NCBI GenBank assembly: GCA_003165455.1 | Contig: PLUJ01000193.1 | Location: 1-9,245, forward strand | Origin: Acidobacteriaceae bacterium | GTDB lineage: Bacteria; Acidobacteriota; Terriglobia; Terriglobales; Acidobacteriaceae | Reading direction: 5' to 3' | DNA: 9,245 bases | Shown: piece by piece, positions 5,421 through 9,245 of the stretch | How positions within the stretch are numbered: position 1 is the first letter of the stretch | Layout of the letters: each line of letters begins with the position of its first letter | Position numbers and translations under genes: made by a program | Notes under the pieces: model-generated | Databases searched by the model: none | The model's input: the letters and a program-made list of their open reading frames with translations, nothing else | What the model was told of the DNA's origin: nothing

Positions 5421-8400
5421 TCAGAATGTAAACCTTGCCCCAAACTGGAATTGTCGAGGCGTGTTGACCGTGTTTGTGATCAGGCCGAAGGGAAGACTCT
5501 GCTGCGTCGCGCCAACGATACTGGGGATACTTGGATATCCGTATTGCGGCGTGTTGGTTATGTTGTAAGACGAGGCATCAAAGCGTAGGGCTTTGGTTTC
5601 GCCAAAATTGTAAGACTTGTAAATAGAGAGATCTAGGTCTCGTGCGCCTCTTGTACGAACATGGTCAAGATAGGCCGGAGCGGTACCGGGGGTGAACGGG
5701 TTAAAGTTAGCGAGGTTGCCGGTTGCCTCGGTGCCTGGTACGGCGAAACAGCTATCGGTAAACCACACCGCTACGGTGTGTGGAGCGCCCGCCGCCGGAT
5801 TGCAGGTCAGGTCGGCACGTTGATTGAAGTATGTAACGGGTACTCCCGATGTCGGTGAAGCGATGGGAACGCCCGTGCTGAGATAGCTGATCGCATTTAC
5901 GGTCCACCCTCCTAGAACCGCATTGGAGACACCGTGCAGGTTGATTGCCCTGTCCCGGCCAACGGGCAAGTCATAGGATGCTTCTCCGGTGAACTGGTAT
6001 TTCACGTCCTGCGGGCTGATCGAGTGTTCGTAGCTCAGATTTCTCCAGTCCTGAGCCCCGCCAAGGTGGGTACCAACGAAACCTAGTGGAGGGTTTCCAT
6101 CGTCGGTCATTATCTTTCCCCAGGTAAACGTCGCGAGCGTTGTGAAGTGGCTGGTTAGCCTCTTCTGCACCTTGGTTTGCAAAGAGCTGTATTCCGAATC
6201 CCCGGCGGGATAGCCATTGACCAGAACGCCGTTGCCGGCGCCGTAACTGCCATTGCCGTATTGCGGGAACGCCTGCAGCGCCACCCACAAAGGGACGGTC
6301 GCCGCCCCGAAGTTGCCGTTAGTGGGCGGCAGAATCGGCGCCCATTTGTTAGGCACATAAACGCAACTCGGTTGCGAAGTATCGACGCATAACGAGTAGT
6401 TATATTTCTGAATTGTGCCCAGATCTAGCTGGTTCAGATCGACATTGGAAAAGGGCAGGAACAGTCCCCGGCTGCCGACGTATCCGGCAGTCACCACCAC
6501 CTGATGCGGCAGTTCATACTCTACGGCGAAATTAAAATTATAAACGGTGGGCTCACGCTGTGAGCGCAGCACTGTGCTCAAGGTTTGGCCAAGATTATTG
6601 GCCAGACCTGCCGGAGGGTGGGTGAGGGTTGGAACTACTCCATCGGGAAAGGGATTGCTCAACGAATATGGACCGGTAAAATTCCCCACCGTTCCGGCCG
6701 CACAGGCACCGGTATCGGAGTTGAAAACCGTATTGCCATCCGCGTTGTAACAGGTCGAGTTCCAGAATGTTTGGGAGGAAAACCCATCCGTATTCAAGAG
6801 TGCGCTACCGACGTTGTGCGTGCTGGGTCCGTAGTAGAAGCCGCCACCTCCGCGCACGACAAGGTGAGCGACGGGCTGCCATGCAAAGCCGATCCGCGGT
6901 CCAAAATCGTGCAAGTTCGTGGTGAACGGGGAGCGATTGTTGCTGTTGACGTAGATTTCCGCCCCAGAGTAAGAGACCCCATCGAAAGTGTTGCTGACGT
7001 TGGGATTGAAGTATTCCTGGCGGTTGAAGCGCTCGTTCCGTCCGCCGAAAATATCCCAGCGAAGGCCCGCAGTGATGGTGAGCGTCTTGGATGGGTGGAA
7101 CGTATCCTCGACAAAGGTTGCATAGTATGGATTGGATTCAGCGGCGAAAACGTCTTTAGTAAAACTGGGATAACTGTTCTGATTGGTTTCGGTGCCGGGC
7201 GTGCTTCCCATCCCAATAAGAAGAGAAGCGAAATCGCTGCCGCCGACCGCACTGGCGACAGACTGATCCGTGGCATCGACGTTGAATCCGTACGCGCCCG
7301 CCGGCGCTGGCGGCTGACCGACATTAAGATATCGCTTCATCCACTCGAAGCCGAAAGAAACCGTATGCTTGCCATAAACTTTGGTGATGGTGGCATTAGC
7401 GTCACTGTTCTCGCTGGCGTAAGCAAAATTGTTGTAGTCGGCGGTGCCGCCTACGCCTCCGCCAACGTCGTCAAACAGCATGAAGGGCAGTTGTTTGAAT
7501 ACCACTTGAGAAGCCAGCGAAGAAGGAAAGCCTAGCTGGTTGAGGTTGATGCCACTGTACGCAGGATTTCCCTGATTCTCGTGGTGTCGCGTAAAGGAAT
7601 AACGCAAGTTCAGCACGGTCGAGGAATTAAGCGTCAAGTCATCAGCGACCAGGATATTTCGTCCGTTGGTAGTGTTCTGGGCATAGTTCGGGTCCCAGTC
7701 GCTGGGAAAGACGTTGGCCGTGGAGAAGATTATCTTGTCATAGGAAAAGCGAGTGAAGATGCGCTGCCTTTCACTCTTGGCCCAATCCACTCGAATGTCA
7801 AACCTGTGTGCATGGAACGGATCCAACCCCGGCACTCCGTAATTGTTCTGAACATCGCTTGTCGCCGAATTACACGTTGTCGGATTGGGAAGGTTACACG
7901 CTGGCATCTTCGACAAAAACAGCAAACCGATGGGGTTCGGATTGGGGATCTTGTTCCCGGGAAAAGCCTGACGTGTACCGTCCGGGTTATCGGGCCGGGT
8001 CGGGTCGTAAATCGAGAAGCCCATGGCCGAGAAATCTCCAGTCCTCTCGGCGGCGGTTGGAACGGTGAAGTAGTCGATTCCCTCGAACTGTACCTGCTGT
8101 GTATCTTCGTAATCCGCGAAAAAGAAGAGCTTGTCTTTCTTTATGGGGCCGCCGATCGCTCCGCCCTCCTGGTAACGGTGGAAATCAGGAGGCGTGTTGG
8201 GCATGCCGCTGCTGAGCTGAGTTTGCTTGTTGAAGTATTCGTTTGCGGATAAGGCATTAGGCCGGAATACGCCGAAAACATCTCCGTGAAACTTATTAGT
8301 GCCGGACTTGCTGACGAGGCTGATGACGCCCGCCGCTCCGCTCTGGTAGGAGGCCGGCGTATTCTGCGTTTCAACGCGAACCTCGTCAATGCCATCCTCC

Positions 8401-9110
8401 GGGATATTCATCGCCGGAATAATCGCGGCGGAATTATTTTCTGCAATTCCGATAGGGCTGCCATCCAGCATGTAATAGACGGATCCGACGATGGCGCCGT
8501 TGATCGTGGCGGAAGAGACATCGACTCCAGGACGCCCGACCGAAATGTTCTGAATCGACTGCATTGAATCGCTTGAGTTAGGCGAACCGTTGGCCGGAGT
8601 GACGCCCGCACTCAACTGCACAAGATCGTAAACATTGCGGTACAGCAACGGGACGCGATCGATGGTGGGGGAATCGATTAACTGGCCGACGGTAGAATTG
8701 CTGGGCTCGACCAGATCGGTTCCCTCAGTCACGGTGATAGTCTCGGTTATGGTGCCGACACTCAGTGTTATGTTGACCTCGGTTACCTGATCGACACTGA
8801 CCGTGACATTGTCCTGCGCGATAGTTTTAAATCCCTTTTGGCTGGCCGTGACCTGGTAGACTCCGGGGTTGAGGGAGATGAAGGTGTAGAGCCCTGCGGA
8901 GGTGGTGACGGTATGCTGCTTCACTCCGGTTGCGCGGTTTAGCAGAATTACCTGGACTCCTGGGACCAGAGCCCCGCCGGAATCGGTGACCAGACCGCTG
9001 ATGCTACCTCTGCCGGCTTGGGCAAATGCTGGAGAAGCCGAACAGACGAAAAGAATATAAACAGAAATAAAGTTCAACACGGCCTTGATAACTGAATTTC
9101 TGCTCTTCAT
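5421..9110 (-). CDS. Oar-like TonB-dependent outer-membrane receptor
   Basis: 1229 residues. The order is: signal peptide 1-30 (Lys/Arg start, hydrophobic VLNFISVYILFV, cleavage at AFA-QA); carboxypeptidase-regulatory-like beta-sandwich about 34-115 (GSISGLVTDSGGALVPGVQV); ETITVTE at 123-129, which resembles a TonB box; plug domain from about 130 to 300 (RVPLLYRN, GVISLVSKSGTNKFHG); then a long 22-strand type barrel ending QFQFGARFTF with a terminal Phe, as expected for outer-membrane proteins. Such receptors import a ligand using TonB/ExbBD energy, but the ligand cannot be read here. The family is much expanded in Acidobacteriota. The frame is open to an ATG at 9212, but the start at 9110 has GGGAGG six bases upstream and is followed directly by the signal peptide, so it is preferred. 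The mature chain has eight Cys in four close pairs (405/413, 787/803, 908/916, 1103/1121). It is convergent with the trans-sulfuration gene and appears monocistronic within the window. Confidence 0.95.
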   Translation of the reverse strand: MKSRNSVIKAVLNFISVYILFVCSASPAFAQAGRGSISGLVTDSGGALVPGVQVILLNRATGVKQHTVTTSAGLYTFISLNPGVYQVTASQKGFKTIAQDNVTVSVDQVTEVNITLSVGTITETITVTEGTDLVEPSNSTVGQLIDSPTIDRVPLLYRNVYDLVQLSAGVTPANGSPNSSDSMQSIQNISVGRPGVDVSSATINGAIVGSVYYMLDGSPIGIAENNSAAIIPAMNIPEDGIDEVRVETQNTPASYQSGAAGVISLVSKSGTNKFHGDVFGVFRPNALSANEYFNKQTQLSSGMPNTPPDFHRYQEGGAIGGPIKKDKLFFFADYEDTQQVQFEGIDYFTVPTAAERTGDFSAMGFSIYDPTRPDNPDGTRQAFPGNKIPNPNPIGLLFLSKMPACNLPNPTTCNSATSDVQNNYGVPGLDPFHAHRFDIRVDWAKSERQRIFTRFSYDKIIFSTANVFPSDWDPNYAQNTTNGRNILVADDLTLNSSTVLNLRYSFTRHHENQGNPAYSGINLNQLGFPSSLASQVVFKQLPFMLFDDVGGGVGGTADYNNFAYASENSDANATITKVYGKHTVSFGFEWMKRYLNVGQPPAPAGAYGFNVDATDQSVASAVGGSDFASLLIGMGSTPGTETNQNSYPSFTKDVFAAESNPYYATFVEDTFHPSKTLTITAGLRWDIFGGRNERFNRQEYFNPNVSNTFDGVSYSGAEIYVNSNNRSPFTTNLHDFGPRIGFAWQPVAHLVVRGGGGFYYGPSTHNVGSALLNTDGFSSQTFWNSTCYNADGNTVFNSDTGACAAGTVGNFTGPYSLSNPFPDGVVPTLTHPPAGLANNLGQTLSTVLRSQREPTVYNFNFAVEYELPHQVVVTAGYVGSRGLFLPFSNVDLNQLDLGTIQKYNYSLCVDTSQPSCVYVPNKWAPILPPTNGNFGAATVPLWVALQAFPQYGNGSYGAGNGVLVNGYPAGDSEYSSLQTKVQKRLTSHFTTLATFTWGKIMTDDGNPPLGFVGTHLGGAQDWRNLSYEHSISPQDVKYQFTGEASYDLPVGRDRAINLHGVSNAVLGGWTVNAISYLSTGVPIASPTSGVPVTYFNQRADLTCNPAAGAPHTVAVWFTDSCFAVPGTEATGNLANFNPFTPGTAPAYLDHVRTRGARDLDLSIYKSYNFGETKALRFDASSYNITNTPQYGYPSIPSIVGATQQSLPFGLITNTVNTPRQFQFGARFTF

Positions 9111-9116
9111 AGACAA

Positions 9117-9122
9117 CCTCCC
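9117..9122 (-). promoter_or_regulatory. Shine-Dalgarno GGGAGG deciding the receptor start
   Basis: GGGAGG on the minus strand lies 6 nt before the ATG at 9110-9108. The longer reading frame start at 9212 has no comparable site before a signal peptide, so this site fixes the N-terminus. Confidence 0.75.
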
Positions 9123-9210
9123 AGCCAAATCACAACGGAAAACCAATCCTGCGTTGTCGTGCACCATGCCGCTGCTGCCGGAGCGCGAATGCCGCCCAAA
9201 GCAACACCTC

Positions 9211-9229
9211 AAATCGTTTATTAAATCGT
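9211..9229 (-). repeat. Short direct repeat upstream of the receptor gene
   Basis: On the plus strand AAATCGT occurs at 9211-9217 and again at 9223-9229, a 12-bp period. On the minus strand this reads ACGATTTAATAAACGATTT and includes an AT-rich TTTAAT/TAATAA that could serve as a -10. It may be a regulator site or part of the promoter; both are weakly supported, and the left part of the promoter may lie beyond the window. Confidence 0.3.
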
Positions 9230-9245
9230 ATGAATAGTGCTTTTA

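Noticed and set aside
6585..7535. Long open frame of 316 aa on the plus strand
   Set aside because: It lies wholly antisense within the receptor gene, has no recognisable domain or signal, and its composition (Arg/Val/Gly rich) is that expected from the complementary strand of a coding sequence.
7581..8252. Open frame of 223 aa on the plus strand
   Set aside because: It is antisense to the receptor gene, with no ribosome site or family likeness; treated as a shadow frame.
9111..9212. 34-residue N-terminal extension of the receptor from the ATG at 9212
   Set aside because: It would place a polar, Cys- and Arg-containing segment before the signal peptide. The ATG at 9110 has a strong Shine-Dalgarno and directly begins the signal peptide.

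Overview
The window looks like a chromosomal fragment of a soil-type Acidobacteriota (class Terriglobia/Blastocatellia-like). The main reason is a 1229-residue Oar-like TonB-dependent receptor with one carboxypeptidase-regulatory-like domain at its N-terminus, a protein type strongly expanded in that phylum. The moderate GC content and the many secreted enzymes fit. The phylum assignment is inference from gene content; there is no rRNA or other marker gene here.

Layout. (1) Positions 4052 down to 1, minus strand: a compact gene run in the order SDR-family oxidoreductase (3264-4052), class I/II aminotransferase (2061-3248), amidohydrolase-2 family metalloenzyme (658-2017, broken by a one-base frameshift near 1440), small cupin protein (201-656), then the first 30 codons of a further exported protein that leaves the window (1-90). 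Gaps are 15, 43, 1 and 110 nt, so at least the first four are probably one operon. (2) Positions 4053-4160: a short divergent promoter region. (3) Positions 4161-5369, plus strand: a Cys/Met-metabolism PLP-dependent (trans-sulfuration) enzyme. (4) Positions 5370-5420: a short convergent gap with a weak hairpin. (5) Positions 5421-9110, minus strand: the TonB-dependent receptor, with its leader filling the window up to 9245.

How they may work together. The minus-strand operon joins a PLP aminotransferase, an atypical dehydrogenase-like protein, a probably exported amidohydrolase, a cupin and another exported protein. This resembles a small catabolic cassette for an amino-acid- or amide-containing compound: periplasmic hydrolysis, then cytoplasmic transamination and redox. 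That is inference; no substrate can be read from the sequence. The divergent trans-sulfuration enzyme adds a second PLP enzyme acting on amino acids. The receptor is convergent to it and need not be functionally connected.

Most notable points: the frameshift in the amidohydrolase at a GAAGAAGAAG tract; the SDR that lacks both the canonical glycine motif and the catalytic Tyr/Lys; a perfect TATAAT 9 nt upstream of the SDR start, suggesting leaderless translation; a Tat-like signal on the amidohydrolase; four isolated cysteine pairs in the receptor; and a previously unlisted exported gene running off the left edge. I see no CRISPR, IS element, tRNA, rRNA or phage signature, and no clear evidence of a wholly new system.
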